NCBI RefSeq assembly: GCF_004087915.1
Contig: NZ_CP035108.1
Coordinates: 868,001-932,000 of the forward strand
Direction of reading: 5' to 3'
From: Geovibrio thiophilus
Lineage (GTDB): Bacteria; Chrysiogenota; Deferribacteres; Deferribacterales; Geovibrionaceae
DNA: 64,000 nucleotides
In this document: positions 18,474-27,495 of the stretch, piece by piece
Position numbering within the stretch: the first letter of the stretch is position 1
How the letters are laid out: the number at the start of each line of letters is the position of its first letter
The notes under the pieces: model-generated
What the model saw: only the letters and a program-made list of their open reading frames with translations
Databases searched by the model: none
Told to the model about the DNA's origin: nothing
Made by a program: the position numbers and the translations under genes

Positions 18474-21152
18474 ATGAAGCAACTCAGGATGAACCGAAGG
18501 GATTTCATTAAGGCAACGGCTGTAACCGGTACCGCGCTTTCCATAAGCGGACTCGGAAGCGGGATGCTTGTTCCGAAAGCGGATGCGGCGGAACAGAGCG
18601 GTGTTCAGATTATCACAACCTGCTGCCGCAACTGCACCGCGGAATGCGGCGTGCTGGCTCACGTCAAAGACGGACGTGTAATCAAAATCGAAGGCAACCC
18701 CGAATTTACAAGAAGCGAAGGAACGCTCTGTGTGAAGGGACTTTCGGGAATTCAGGCACTCTACAACCCCAACAGAAACAAATACCCCCTCCAGCGTGTG
18801 GGAGCAAGAGGGGAAAACAAGTGGAAACGTGTTTCATGGGAAGAGGCAATAGATAAAATTGCCCGCAAGCTTATGGAATTCAGGGGAAAATACGGAGCTG
18901 AGTCTGTTTTTGCCTCGACGGGCGGAGGCGGTAACCCTAACTTCATGAGTCCGGGCAGGTTCTGCAACTCCTTCGATACCCCCAACTGGTTTGAACCCGG
19001 CGCGGCTCAGTGTTATCTGCCCCGAACTCTGATGTTCATGTTCTGCTACGGCGGCGGCACTTTCTACAACAGCGATACGAGCCTCGGCGACAACAACATA
19101 CATGAGGCGTACGATTACAATAACCTTAAAACCAAAGCGGCTGTTCTATGGGGTACTGCTCCGTCATACAGCGGACCTTCTCAGTCGGGCAGAGTTCTTG
19201 TGGAAAACAGGGCGCGGGGCGTCAAAACCGTCGTCATTGACCCCAGATTCACTCCCGATGCTTCTAAGGCTGATGTCTGGCTTCCGATCAGACCGGGTAC
19301 GGATGTTGCCCTTGCTCTGGCGTGGATGCGTTACATCCTTGAGCACAAGCTTTATGACCATGAGTTTTGCCTGAAATGGACAAACATGCCCTATTTAGTT
19401 GATACGAAGACAAAAATGCACCTCCGTGAAAGCGATATAAAGCAGGGCGGCAGAAAGGATGTTTTTGTTGTCTGGGACAGGAAGTCCAAAACGGCGAAGG
19501 CTCTCGAATATCCGTGGAATGACGCGCTTGACATTGCAATGGAAGGCACTTACACGGTTAACGGCAGCGAGTGTAAAACAGGCTTCCAGATGCTTAAGGA
19601 AAGATGTGAGCCTTGGACAATTAAAAAAGCCGCCGAAACATGCTGGCTGAGGGAGGCTGATATTGTTAAAGCAATAGAAATTTACGCTCAGGCACCCTCA
19701 TGGCTTTCTCTCGGCGTGGCAACAGACCAGAATCCCAACTCCACCCAGATGGCACACTGCGCTGCGATTCTCAACATTATAATGGGTAATATAGAAAGAC
19801 CCGGCTCGGCTCTCCAGAGGTTTAAAAACGTATGCAGATCTCCAGTGGGCACGGATCCTCTGATGAACTTCCTCTCTCATGATCAGCTTAAAAAGCGTCT
19901 CGGAGGAAACGAATTCAAGGGTATGATGCAGTGGTGGACGGGCAACGTCGCAAAACATCTTGACGCTCTCAGAACCGGAAAGCCCTACAGACTTAAAGCA
20001 TGGCTTGAGCGCTCAGGCAACAAGATGGGTACAGTGGCTAATACCTATGAATGGTCTAAGGTTGTTCATAACCTTGAGCTTATTGTTCATATGTATATGT
20101 ACCCGACCGGATTTTCACCCTATGCGGATTTCCTGCTGCCCACCAACGAATGGCTGGAAACTGATCTTCCCGTGGACTGTTTCAACAAGTTTTTCCCGCG
20201 TCAGGCGACTACCCATCTCTACGAAACAGTAAACGAGTATGAGATATGGGCATGGATAGTGAAACGCTGCGCCGATCTCGGACATGAGCAGTGCAAGCGC
20301 ACATTCGATCCGAAGGAAACAGCTCCCCAGCACCCGACATTCACTGACTACAATGAGCAGCTTGACTGGTGGTGCAAATCTTACGACATGAAGTGGGAAG
20401 ACCTGAAAAAGGGTCCCATCGAAAAATTCCCTCTGTCGGACATGAAGGAATACTACGTTTACAAACAGACAGATCCCGCAACAGGAAAACCGAAAGGCTT
20501 CAACACCCTTTCAAAAAAATGCGAAATCTATCTGGAAACGCTGATAACTCTGGGCAGAACCGGAGCGCCGTTTGTGCGGAAGCCTCTTCCTCCGGCTCCT
20601 CACGACTATAACCCGCTCCCCTTTTACATTGAGCCCGAGGAAAGCCCCAACAGACCTATCGCCAAGGATTTTCCCCTTGTCATGACAAACGGAAGGCTCC
20701 CATTCTGGCATCACATCACTCTGAGAAACATCCCTTATCTCAGAGAGATACAGCCAGTAGCTGACATCTGGATCAACACTGTCGACGCGAAAAAATACGG
20801 CATATCGCAGAGCGACTGGGTCTGGGTTGAATCTAAACGAGGCAGAATCAACGCAAGGGCACTTGTTACAGAAGGCATAGCGAAAGGTACTGTCTACATG
20901 GAAAGGTTCTGGAACTCTGAAAACATCAATGAGAAAACTCACGGATGGCAGGAGATGAATGTTAACGTTCTCAGCCGAAGCGACGGCCCGTACAACGAAG
21001 TCGTGGGCACGTACACTCTCAGAGGTTATCAGGTGAAAATCTACAAAGCCGACGGCGCCCCGAAAGGAGTATGGATTAAGCCGGAAGAGTTTGAACCTTG
21101 GATGCCTCAGGCTTCCAAATCCACTAAAAGAGTTGCCGGAGTTGTGAAATGA
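18474..21152 (+). CDS. Tat-exported molybdopterin oxidoreductase, catalytic subunit (DMSO reductase superfamily)
   Basis: An 892-residue protein. The Tat signal is MNRRDFIKATAVTGTALSIS. The N-terminal [4Fe-4S] motif is complete (C51, C54, C58, C86), with an additional C50. The Mo-ligand region reads NWFEPGAAQCYLPR, giving Cys180 as the probable ligand. Molybdopterin-binding motifs (VVIDPRFTPDASKADVWLPI, GTDVALALAWMRYI) and a C-terminal MGD-binding domain follow. Start 18474 has TAAGGAG seven bases upstream. The closest general resemblance is the clade with polysulfide/thiosulfate reductases, acetylene hydratase and catechol dehydroxylases, but the substrate cannot be assigned. Its ATGA overlaps the FeS subunit gene. 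Confidence 0.9.
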   Translation: MKQLRMNRRDFIKATAVTGTALSISGLGSGMLVPKADAAEQSGVQIITTCCRNCTAECGVLAHVKDGRVIKIEGNPEFTRSEGTLCVKGLSGIQALYNPNRNKYPLQRVGARGENKWKRVSWEEAIDKIARKLMEFRGKYGAESVFASTGGGGNPNFMSPGRFCNSFDTPNWFEPGAAQCYLPRTLMFMFCYGGGTFYNSDTSLGDNNIHEAYDYNNLKTKAAVLWGTAPSYSGPSQSGRVLVENRARGVKTVVIDPRFTPDASKADVWLPIRPGTDVALALAWMRYILEHKLYDHEFCLKWTNMPYLVDTKTKMHLRESDIKQGGRKDVFVVWDRKSKTAKALEYPWNDALDIAMEGTYTVNGSECKTGFQMLKERCEPWTIKKAAETCWLREADIVKAIEIYAQAPSWLSLGVATDQNPNSTQMAHCAAILNIIMGNIERPGSALQRFKNVCRSPVGTDPLMNFLSHDQLKKRLGGNEFKGMMQWWTGNVAKHLDALRTGKPYRLKAWLERSGNKMGTVANTYEWSKVVHNLELIVHMYMYPTGFSPYADFLLPTNEWLETDLPVDCFNKFFPRQATTHLYETVNEYEIWAWIVKRCADLGHEQCKRTFDPKETAPQHPTFTDYNEQLDWWCKSYDMKWEDLKKGPIEKFPLSDMKEYYVYKQTDPATGKPKGFNTLSKKCEIYLETLITLGRTGAPFVRKPLPPAPHDYNPLPFYIEPEESPNRPIAKDFPLVMTNGRLPFWHHITLRNIPYLREIQPVADIWINTVDAKKYGISQSDWVWVESKRGRINARALVTEGIAKGTVYMERFWNSENINEKTHGWQEMNVNVLSRSDGPYNEVVGTYTLRGYQVKIYKADGAPKGVWIKPEEFEPWMPQASKSTKRVAGVVK

Positions 21153-21754
21153 AAAAGAAATCTTTGCTGATAGACCTTGACCGCTGCATTGGCTGCTTTT
21201 CCTGTGAAGTTGCGTGCAAAAATGAAAACAACATTGATCTGGGAATCCAGTGGAACAAGGTTTTCACGATCGGTCCCACTGGAGTATTTCCTGATCTGGA
21301 AATGTATTTTCTGCCGTCCCTTTGTCAGGCGTGCGATTCCGCCCCTTGTGTGGCGGTATGCCCCACCGGAGCCTCACATGTCAATGACGAGGGCGTAATA
21401 CTCGTGGATCACCAGAAATGTATAGGATGTATGGCGTGCATTACCGCCTGCCCCTACAGAGCCCGTTCATTCAACATGAAAACCGCAGTTGTGGAAAAAT
21501 GCACTCTCTGCGACCATCTGAAGGCTCCCGATAAGCCCGCGTGTGTTAAAGCATGCTGCGCAAAAGCCAGAACAGTAGGCGATTTTGATGATCCTGACGG
21601 CGAAATCCGGCAGAAGATTAAAAAAGCAGGAGAGAAAAATGTTCATGCCCTGCCGGATGCCGGAAACAGCCCGACTGTGCGGTATATTCTCAGCGAAAAA
21701 ACCGCCAAATGGCATGACAGGAAAACGTGGGTATTCTTCCCTGAGAAAAACTGA
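21149..21754 (+). CDS. Four-cluster FeS electron-transfer subunit (PsrB/DmsB type)
   Basis: A 201-residue protein with the four Cys groups of the family: CIGCFSCEVAC (near residue 12), CQACDSAPCVAVC, CIGCMACITAC and CTLCDHLKAPDKPACVKAC. It overlaps the catalytic gene by the ATGA motif. It has no signal peptide and is probably co-exported with the Tat-bearing catalytic subunit. It would pass electrons from the membrane subunit to the Mo site. Confidence 0.92.
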   Translation: MKKKSLLIDLDRCIGCFSCEVACKNENNIDLGIQWNKVFTIGPTGVFPDLEMYFLPSLCQACDSAPCVAVCPTGASHVNDEGVILVDHQKCIGCMACITACPYRARSFNMKTAVVEKCTLCDHLKAPDKPACVKACCAKARTVGDFDDPDGEIRQKIKKAGEKNVHALPDAGNSPTVRYILSEKTAKWHDRKTWVFFPEKN

Positions 21755-21793
21755 AATCTCTTTCAGAGAGGAAGAGACACTGGTTAGCGAAAA

Positions 21794-21819
21794 GGAGAGC
21801 GGAGCTTTATCCGCTCTCC
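21794..21819 (+). terminator. Strong intra-operon hairpin without a U-tract
   Basis: A perfect 10-bp stem (21794-21803 with 21810-21819) and a 6-nt loop lie in the 107-bp gap between the FeS subunit and the chaperone gene. No U run follows. It may be an mRNA-stabilising or processing element that raises expression of the upstream catalytic genes rather than a full terminator. Confidence 0.6.
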
Positions 21820-21861
21820 GTTAATACAAAACTACAGCCGACAAATACCGGGGGTTTATCC

Positions 21862-22548
21862 ATGAGCAATTTGGCAGCGTATTCAGATGTAATTTCAAAC
21901 AGAGAGAACATGTATCTGTTTCTGACCAACCTTTATAAAACGGAAGTCACCGAAAGCTTTTATAAGATCATAAGAGATCTGGATTTTTCGGCGGAGCCGC
22001 GGAATGAGCTTTCCGATGGCTATGAAAAGATTCTCAGCTTCTGCCGTGCCGAGAGGCATGATCCCATTACCGATCTCGCCGTTGATTATGCGAGAATTTT
22101 TCTGGGAGCCGGATCTGTTGAAACCGAAAAAAGCGCTTTCCCATACGAATCTGTTTATACGAGCGAAAAACGCCTGATAATGCAGGAGGCTAGGGATGAA
22201 GTTCTTGCTCTCTACCGTAAATACGGTCTGGGGGTAAGCAGCAAATACAGCATTCCCGAGGACCATTTAGCCTTGGAGCTGGAGTTTATGGCTCATTTGT
22301 GCGGTCTTGTCAGGCAGGCTGCCGAAAACGGAAAAATGGACGAAGCGGTGAGACATCTCGGCGAACAGAGAGAATTTCATGAAAAGCATCTCATGAGGTG
22401 GGTTCCGGATTTCTGCAAAGATATTAACAAAGTCGCATCAACAGCGTTCTATCAGGGAGTGGCGGAGCTTACTGTTTCCTTTCTTAATATGGACGCTGAA
22501 ATCGTCAATGATCTCCTTGTGAGTTTACAGCAGGAACAGGAAGGATAA
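21862..22548 (+). CDS. TorD/DmsD-family redox enzyme maturation chaperone
   Basis: A 228-residue all-helical cytoplasmic protein. Family traits are the DYARIFLGAG segment, the following SAFPYESVYTSEKRLIM, and PEDHLALELEFMAHL. These match the TorD/NarJ-type signature (Y-x-x-x-F and E-x-D-H). It probably binds the Tat signal of the 892-residue reductase and helps Mo-cofactor insertion before export. It is followed after 4 bp by the membrane anchor gene. Confidence 0.88.
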   Translation: MSNLAAYSDVISNRENMYLFLTNLYKTEVTESFYKIIRDLDFSAEPRNELSDGYEKILSFCRAERHDPITDLAVDYARIFLGAGSVETEKSAFPYESVYTSEKRLIMQEARDEVLALYRKYGLGVSSKYSIPEDHLALELEFMAHLCGLVRQAAENGKMDEAVRHLGEQREFHEKHLMRWVPDFCKDINKVASTAFYQGVAELTVSFLNMDAEIVNDLLVSLQQEQEG

Positions 22549-22552
22549 CGCC

Positions 22553-23371
22553 ATGAACACAAAGTGGAATATGACATTTTTTATGTTTATCGGGCTCGTG
22601 GGGGCGTCTTTGCTGCTTTATTCGTCAGCGGCGGGATATTTTAATAAGGCGAATGTCTGTAAGCACAGGATTTATTCTTTGTCGGCGGGTATCAGCTGTA
22701 CAACGGCAGCCTTAATCGTTTTGCTGGGCATAAATGAATTTTCCAGAATGCTGAATATCCTTATGCGTCCTTATTCCGGTTTGAGCAGCGCTGTTCTGGC
22801 TCTGCTGGCTGCCGGTTTTGCGGGTTTTATTCTGTTTTTCAAAAATTCAGGGAAGCAGACCCTCAAAGGAGTATCGATGCTGCTGAGTGTGGTTTCCGTA
22901 TTCTGCATTGCCAGATATTACATGATGGTCGCCAGACCAGCCCTCGACACGCATATTCTGACCTTGCTGCTTATTACATCCGCCGTATTCGGAGCGTGGC
23001 TTCAGATGAGCATCAACGCGGATCTTGATTTCAGAACGGATTTGGCTGTTAAAACAGGACTGGGGCTGGTTTCCCTGTGCGGGATACTGCTTGCCGTCTT
23101 TGTAGTGAGAATGGCTTTTCTGACTGCTGAAGACAGGATCCTCTCCGCCGGCAAGCTTTTAACCGGAGATTACTCGTTTCTGTTCTGGGCTTCGGCGGCT
23201 CTGCTTTTTCTTGTTCCTTTTATTATGTTTATTATTTCACTGATAAAAAAGAAGCCTGCCATGCCGCTGCTTAGCGGGGTGTCCTTTGCCGCCGGCGTGT
23301 TTCTGCTCTGTGTGCTTATCAACCAGATGCCGGTTGTGAAAGACAGCATAAACAACAGGATTATATTTTAA
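22553..23371 (+). CDS. DmsC-like integral membrane anchor
   Basis: A 272-residue protein with about eight TM helices and short loops. The pattern (helix pair near the start, LLVPFIMFIISLIKK-like C-terminal helices) resembles the DmsC family of quinol-oxidising anchors, rather than NrfD/PsrC (10-helix) proteins. No haem-binding His pair can be assigned with confidence. It is probably the membrane anchor and quinol oxidation site for the reductase. It directly follows the chaperone gene. Confidence 0.7.
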   Translation: MNTKWNMTFFMFIGLVGASLLLYSSAAGYFNKANVCKHRIYSLSAGISCTTAALIVLLGINEFSRMLNILMRPYSGLSSAVLALLAAGFAGFILFFKNSGKQTLKGVSMLLSVVSVFCIARYYMMVARPALDTHILTLLLITSAVFGAWLQMSINADLDFRTDLAVKTGLGLVSLCGILLAVFVVRMAFLTAEDRILSAGKLLTGDYSFLFWASAALLFLVPFIMFIISLIKKKPAMPLLSGVSFAAGVFLLCVLINQMPVVKDSINNRIIF

Positions 23372-23386
23372 ACCCAAGGCATTGAA

Positions 23387-24004
23387 ATGATTTTTACAAG
23401 AAGAAATTTTATAAAAACAGCCGTCATATCGCTGATGTCTCCGGCGGAGGTTTTTGCGGGGAGTGAGTCAAACCCTCCGCTGAGACCTCCCGGAGCATTG
23501 TCCGAAAATGAGTTTCTTTCAAGGTGCAACAGGTGCCAGAAATGCGTTCAGGCATGTCCGACAAAAGTTATTGTTCCGGCTTCCTTCAGTCATGGAATTA
23601 TTGCCGCCAATACTCCGGTAGTGTCTTTCAGGCACGGATACTGCAATTCTTGTCTGAAATGCTCGGAAGTCTGCCCGACGGACGCCCTCCTGCCTGTTAC
23701 AAAGGAAACTCTGGATATAGGCATTGCGGTGATAATCGAAAAAGACTGCGTGGCGTGGGACTGGACAGGCTGCACCGTGTGTGTGGATAACTGCCCGCTT
23801 AAGGCGATATATCTTGATGAGCACAAACGTCCGGTTGTTATTCCCGAGAAATGCAACGGCTGCGGGATTTGCGAGCTTAAATGCCCTTCCTCTTCACTGA
23901 GAGCATCCATTCAGGGGAAAGGGGTTATTGTAATGAAAAGACCGTCCGGCGTTCCGCCGAGAAATGCGGATTCCGCTGAAACGGAAAAAGGGCAAAAGTC
24001 TTGA
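23387..24004 (+). CDS. NapG-like periplasmic ferredoxin with Tat-like signal
   Basis: A 205-residue protein with a twin-Arg signal (MIFTRRNFIKTAVISLM) and four Cys clusters: CNRCQKCVQACP, CNSCLKCSEVCP, CTVCVDNCP and CNGCGICELKCP. It resembles NapG/MauM, which pairs with NapH in quinol oxidation. It overlaps the next gene by TTGA. In this operon it would form a second electron route to the reductase in addition to the DmsC-like anchor. Confidence 0.85.
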   Translation: MIFTRRNFIKTAVISLMSPAEVFAGSESNPPLRPPGALSENEFLSRCNRCQKCVQACPTKVIVPASFSHGIIAANTPVVSFRHGYCNSCLKCSEVCPTDALLPVTKETLDIGIAVIIEKDCVAWDWTGCTVCVDNCPLKAIYLDEHKRPVVIPEKCNGCGICELKCPSSSLRASIQGKGVIVMKRPSGVPPRNADSAETEKGQKS

Positions 24005-24786
24005 AAAAAATAAAATATTCCAAAATAAGATACTATGTGCTGGCAGCGGGTATTATTGCTGTTGTCGCGGCGGATTCAGGCAATTTCGGGTTGGGTACGC
24101 TCTGCGGCATGTGCCCTGTAGGTTTTCTTGAAGTATGGGCAGCCTCAAAAAGCATCCCATCGGGCATGCTGCCGGCGGTGCTGGTTTTTATCGGGGCGGC
24201 GTATGTATTCGGGAGAATCTTCTGCTCTTGGCTTTGCCCCACTGCTTTTACAGTTAAAACCCTCGGCGCTTCCCAAAAAGCAGTATCGGGCAGAGCGGAG
24301 AACTTTCCCTATGTTATTCTGGCTGTGTCGCTTATTGCCTCATTTTTCGCAGGGTTTCCGGTATTTTGTCTCATTTGCCCGATCGGGCTTTTTTTCGGGT
24401 TTGTTTTTGCAGTGCTTAAGGTGACCCATGTTTTTGAACCCGGTATAACGCTTCTGATCTTCCCGCTGGTTATAGCTTTGGAGCTGATTTTTTTCAGAAA
24501 GTGGTGCTCCGCTGTTTGCCCTGTGTCAGCATTGATAACACTTGCATCAAAGATCCCCGGGCTGAAGCTGAGGCTGAGAGTGAACAGAGAAACCTGTCTG
24601 CTCAGTCAGGAAACGCTCTGCGGTCTCTGTTCAGCGGGCTGTAAGGAAAAAATCAGAATAACCGAAGGCGATAAACGCTTTTTTGAAAAATGCACAAGCT
24701 GCATGGAGTGCGCCGATAATTGTCCTACGGGTTCAATATCATTTACGGTGAACAAGAAAACGGCGGCAGAGAACCGCCGCCTCTGA
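24001..24786 (+). CDS. NapH-like membrane FeS protein
   Basis: A 261-residue protein starting with TTG that overlaps the previous stop. It has about four TM helices and the NapH-type internal Cys motifs (CGMCPVGFLE, CSWLCPTAF, CLICPIG, CSAVCPVSAL). C-terminal ferredoxin motifs are CGLCSAGC and CTSCMECADNCPTGS. NapH oxidises quinol and passes electrons to NapG. It is the last gene of the operon; a weak CGGCGG/CCGCCG hairpin lies at 24761-24779 near the end of the coding region, eight bases before the convergent acr3 stop. Confidence 0.85.
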   Translation: MKKIKYSKIRYYVLAAGIIAVVAADSGNFGLGTLCGMCPVGFLEVWAASKSIPSGMLPAVLVFIGAAYVFGRIFCSWLCPTAFTVKTLGASQKAVSGRAENFPYVILAVSLIASFFAGFPVFCLICPIGLFFGFVFAVLKVTHVFEPGITLLIFPLVIALELIFFRKWCSAVCPVSALITLASKIPGLKLRLRVNRETCLLSQETLCGLCSAGCKEKIRITEGDKRFFEKCTSCMECADNCPTGSISFTVNKKTAAENRRL

Positions 24787-24793
24787 TATATTA

Positions 24794-25978
24794 TTATGCT
24801 TCAAACCACGATGCTGTTCTTTTGCATATCCCGACCAGCATGAGCATCACCGGAACCTCGATAAGCACGCCGACAACAGTGGCAAGAGCGGCGCCGGAGG
24901 AAAGTCCGAACAGCATTACCGCTGTGGCTATGGCTACCTCAAAGTGGTTTGAGGCGCCGATCATCGCCGCAGGAGCCGCATCCTCATATTTGAGTCTGAG
25001 CATTTTAGCGCCTGCGTAGCCCAGAGCGAATATCAGCACAGTCTGGAGAAAAAGCGGAACAGAGATCCATAAAATAGTCAGCGGGTTGGCGAGTATCACC
25101 TCACCTTTGAAGCTGAACAGCAGCACAAGGGTGAGCAGCAGGGCGCCTATTGTTACCGGAGTGAGCAGATGGAGGAATTTTTCCCTGAACCATTCCTCTC
25201 CTTTTGCGCTGATTATAAGCTTTCTGGAGAAATATCCCGCAACCAGAGGCAGAGCCACATAAATGCCGACCGAAAGCAGAAGTGCCTGCCACGGAACGGG
25301 AAGCTTGCCCACACCGAGGAGAAACCCGCCGAGAACTCCGTAAAGCACGAGCATCGTAAGCGAGTTGATAGCAACCATCACAAGGGTCAGCCCGTCGTTC
25401 CCCCTTGAGAGGTAGCCCCATACAAGAACCATCGCCGTGCAGGGAGCTATGCCCAGAAGAATGCACCCCGCGAAGTAGCTGCGCCAGAGGGGTATTTCAA
25501 GCATCTTCACTCCGTCCGCAAGGACAACTGTGCCCGCTCCGTGCGCACTGCCCACGGGAAGATCAAGCCCGAAGGGCATTCTGACGAGATCGACCGCCTC
25601 GGCTCCTATGAAGCCCCTGAACAGAAAACCAAGAAAGAACAGGGCTATAACGTACATTGTGAACGGCTTTACGCACCAGTTTATAAAAAGGGTGAGGAAT
25701 ACCGGTTTTCCGCTTCTGCCCGCCTTAACTACCTTTTCAAAATCTATCTTCACCATAATCGGGTACATCATGAAGAAAAGGCACACGGCAATGGGTATCG
25801 ACACAACGGGGCTGCCGTTCACGATGACCGACATGCCGTCCAGCGTTTTAGCCAAATCCGGCGCGATTTTCCCCAGAGCGATACCGCCGATTATGCAGAG
25901 CCCTACCCAGAGGGTGAGGTATTTTTCAAATATGCTTGTCATTCTGCGTTCATCTGCGCAGTTTACATTGCTCATCAA
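24794..25978 (-). CDS. acr3: ACR3-family arsenite efflux permease
   Basis: A 394-residue protein with about 10 TM helices. The family signature is in [20 protein letters not shown], which contains the Cys needed for arsenite transport, and in [20 protein letters not shown]. Acr3 exports arsenite with the proton-motive force. The N-terminus is about 25 residues longer than usual; the likely start is at 25978 or a few codons inside. It is downstream of arsM on the same strand (15 bp gap), so the two form one unit. Confidence 0.93.
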   Translation of the reverse strand: MMSNVNCADERRMTSIFEKYLTLWVGLCIIGGIALGKIAPDLAKTLDGMSVIVNGSPVVSIPIAVCLFFMMYPIMVKIDFEKVVKAGRSGKPVFLTLFINWCVKPFTMYVIALFFLGFLFRGFIGAEAVDLVRMPFGLDLPVGSAHGAGTVVLADGVKMLEIPLWRSYFAGCILLGIAPCTAMVLVWGYLSRGNDGLTLVMVAINSLTMLVLYGVLGGFLLGVGKLPVPWQALLLSVGIYVALPLVAGYFSRKLIISAKGEEWFREKFLHLLTPVTIGALLLTLVLLFSFKGEVILANPLTILWISVPLFLQTVLIFALGYAGAKMLRLKYEDAAPAAMIGASNHFEVAIATAVMLFGLSSGAALATVVGVLIEVPVMLMLVGICKRTASWFEA

Positions 25979-25992
25979 ATCTCTCCCGAAAG

Positions 25993-26790
25993 TTATTTTA
26001 CAGCTTTAACCACTGCGGATACCACATAGTCTTCAATGCTGCTGCCCGGAGACCACTCTGAGATAAACTCACGGCTTTCACCCTTAGGCTTTATGCTGAT
26101 GCCGTGGAATCCGCTTCTGCGCATCATTTCCTCAAGATCTTTTATGTGAGACGCGCCCGCCATGCAGCCTGTGTACATTGCAAGGTTGTTTTTAACATCA
26201 TCCGGCAATGCTGCTGTTGCCACTATGTCCGAAACGGCGATTCTGCCTCCCTTTTTCAGAACACGGAAGCATTCCCTGAAAACCTTTTCCTTATCAGGCG
26301 AAAGGTTTATTACGCAGTTGGATATTACTGCATCAACTGTGGAGTCGCCTGCGGGGAGGTTTTCTATTTCACCCAGACGAAAATCGACATTATTAAAGCC
26401 GCTCTCTTCGGCAGTTTTGCGTGCCTTGCTTACCATCTCCGGCGTCATGTCCACACCTATCACCCGCCCTTCGGCACCTACGGCTCTTGAGGCGAGAAAG
26501 CAGTCAATCCCGCCGCCGCTGCCCAAATCCAGAACGGTTTCGCCCTGTTTCAGCTCCGCTTCGGCTATGGGGTTGCCGCAGCCTAAGCCCAGATTGGCGC
26601 TTTCCGGGATGGATGCCAGCTCTTCCGCGGAATAGCCGAGGACAACAGAAATTGATTCTGCGTTTGCCGCTTTTCCGCTGCCGCAGCAGGATTCAGTCTC
26701 GCATCCGCACCCAGCGGGTTCAGCTACGGCGAATTTCCTGTAATTATTTCTCACTGCTGCTCTTATACCGTCTTTACCGCTTTGGTTCAT
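25993..26790 (-). CDS. arsM: Arsenite S-adenosylmethionine methyltransferase
   Basis: A 265-residue protein. The SAM-binding motif is [15 protein letters not shown], with the acidic residue in GVDMTPEM. The three Cys residues that bind As(III) in ArsM are present: C71 ([10 protein letters not shown]), C159 (VISNCVINL) and C209 (MYTGCMAGA). An N-terminal Cys group (CGCETESCC) is also present. The start at 26790 has GGAGG six bases upstream. It methylates arsenite to less toxic or volatile forms and is the first gene of the arsM-acr3 unit. Confidence 0.93.
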   Translation of the reverse strand: MNQSGKDGIRAAVRNNYRKFAVAEPAGCGCETESCCGSGKAANAESISVVLGYSAEELASIPESANLGLGCGNPIAEAELKQGETVLDLGSGGGIDCFLASRAVGAEGRVIGVDMTPEMVSKARKTAEESGFNNVDFRLGEIENLPAGDSTVDAVISNCVINLSPDKEKVFRECFRVLKKGGRIAVSDIVATAALPDDVKNNLAMYTGCMAGASHIKDLEEMMRRSGFHGISIKPKGESREFISEWSPGSSIEDYVVSAVVKAVK

Positions 26791-26843
26791 GCTTAACCTC
26801 CGGATTTTTGACATTTATTTGTATTCTTCATGAGAATTTCTTA

Positions 26844-26861
26844 TTTCTATATTTATAGAAA
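26844..26861. promoter_or_regulatory. Perfect 18-bp palindrome in the arsM/arsC divergent region
   Basis: Arms TTTCTATA (26844-26851) and TATAGAAA (26854-26861) surround TT. It lies between divergent arsM and arsC and is the best operator candidate for the detoxification genes. No arsR gene is present nearby, so the binding protein is unknown. Confidence 0.55.
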
Positions 26862-26910
26862 TGAAAGTATGAAAATGCAAGTCAAAATTAAGTCAGATTT
26901 CGGAGGAGCC

Positions 26911-27339
26911 ATGTCCAGAAAAAAAGTTCTTTTTGTATGCGTGCACAACAGCGCAAGGAGCCAGATGGCGGAAGCCCTGCTCAACAGCATTGCCCCTGAC
27001 AGATTCATAGCGGAAAGCGCCGGGCTGACCCCGGGTACGCTGAACCCGTTTGCGGTGGAGGCGATGAAGGAGACGGGCATTGATATTTCAGAAAACACTG
27101 TGGACAGTGTTTTCGATTTTTTCAAAGAGGGCAAGGTGTTCAGCTATATCATCACTGTCTGCGACGCGGAAGCCGCTGAGAGATGCCCTCTCTTTCCCGG
27201 CGTTGAGGTAAGGAGAATCCATTGGACATTTCCCGATCCTTCCGCTGCCGGAGGCGGTCATGAGGAAAAGCTTCAGGCTGCAAGAGAAGCGAGGGATATG
27301 ATCAGGGCGAAGCTTGAAGAGTGGCTTAAAACAGTGTAA
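26911..27339 (+). CDS. arsC: Arsenate reductase, low-molecular-weight phosphatase (thioredoxin-coupled) type
   Basis: A 142-residue protein with the P-loop C-x5-R at residues 10-16 (CVHNSAR), the second Cys pair in [14 protein letters not shown], and the DP loop in [10 protein letters not shown]. These are the catalytic elements of the ArsC (LMW-PTP) class, which reduces cytoplasmic arsenate to arsenite using thioredoxin. The start is set by CGGAGGAGCC just upstream, and it is divergent from arsM-acr3. It is followed by a terminator. Confidence 0.93.
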   Translation: MSRKKVLFVCVHNSARSQMAEALLNSIAPDRFIAESAGLTPGTLNPFAVEAMKETGIDISENTVDSVFDFFKEGKVFSYIITVCDAEAAERCPLFPGVEVRRIHWTFPDPSAAGGGHEEKLQAAREARDMIRAKLEEWLKTV

Positions 27340-27348
27340 ATCTCTATT

Positions 27349-27374
27349 GCAGCCGGAGAATCCGTTCCGGCTGC
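27349..27374 (+). terminator. Hairpin terminator after arsC
   Basis: A perfect 9-bp stem (27349-27357 with 27366-27374) and an 8-nt loop are followed by a moderately T-rich tail, ten bases past the arsC stop. Confidence 0.7.
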
Positions 27375-27495
27375 ATTCTTAATCTGCTAAATTATTCTTC
27401 CAATTCTTTTATTTTTATGGTTATCATAATGAAACTTCGGACACTTCATAGGGATGAAAAAAAACATATTCCGTCCTGACACAGGAGAAGAGTCA

